From Bauldia sp. (GTDB taxonomy: Bacteria > Pseudomonadota > Alphaproteobacteria > Rhizobiales > Kaistiaceae), in the NCBI GenBank assembly GCA_028284325.1, contig JANQRX010000004.1, forward strand, positions 232,794 through 296,793: DNA of 64,000 nt. Reading direction: 5' to 3'. Numbering within the stretch: the stretch's first letter is position 1; every line of letters starts with the position of its first letter. Under the pieces are notes generated by a model. It was not told where the DNA came from, searched no databases, and was given only the letters and a program-made list of their open reading frames with translations. Position numbers and translations under genes: made by a program. Of the stretch, positions 63,315 to 64,000 are shown piece by piece.

Positions 63315-64000
<686 letters not shown>

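Overview
The window is GC-rich, densely coding and operon-organised. A complete clade I nitrous-oxide reductase cluster, many TRAP and ABC importers, FCD-type GntR regulators, a UgpC-type ATPase in each sugar-importer locus and the C-terminal part of a group 1 sigma factor point to an alphaproteobacterium, probably Hyphomicrobiales/Rhizobiales-like. That placement is inferred from gene content. I could not run any database search.

Layout. (1) 1-262: the AT-richer start of a small membrane protein, running off the left edge and broken by, or recoded at, a U UUU UUG heptamer. (2) 328-3141: a DUF2461 protein, a ferredoxin reductase and an aquaporin with a relic of an arsenate reductase upstream. 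(3) 3393-10916: a LacI regulator with a perfect 20-bp palindromic operator, a sugar ABC importer with two unusual permeases, a GH63/MGH1-type glycosidase and the ATPase. (4) 10954-14417: an ATP-grasp protein, a membrane-anchored hydrolase and an outer-membrane protein. (5) 14459-23681: nosR-Z-D-F-Y-L-apbE, divergent from an NsrR-like Rrf2 regulator across an NsrR-like operator.

(6) 23665-42435: catabolic genes for small organic acids and probably hydroxylated aromatics. They include two TRAP transporters, two FAD monooxygenases, two FAH-family hydrolases, a two-domain extradiol-type dioxygenase, two GSTs, a cupin, a cyclase-family amidohydrolase, an SDR, and LysR and GntR regulators in divergent pairs. 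(7) 42488-55059: a sugar locus suggesting non-phosphorylative oxidation of an L-fucose/L-arabinose-like sugar: GH127 glycosidase, ABC importer, aldo/keto reductase, lactonase-like amidohydrolase, SDR, 2-hydroxyacid dehydrogenase and GntR regulators, plus a broken lldD-like remnant. (8) 55138-58389: tRNA-CAU, SIMPL protein, GNAT acetyltransferase, palindromic intergenic repeats, a hydrolase and a YtoQ-family protein.

(9) 58538-63143: the most interesting stretch. Four overlapping genes of visibly lower GC sit between the YtoQ gene and rpoD: a beta-class DNA methyltransferase, an SF2 helicase, a PD-(D/E)XK-like protein and a GHKL (MORC/Hsp90-like) ATPase. The gene set looks like an anti-phage restriction system related to the helicase-methylase-ATPase (Hma) type, with an added candidate nuclease. 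(10) 63315-64000: the 3' part of rpoD, running off the right edge.
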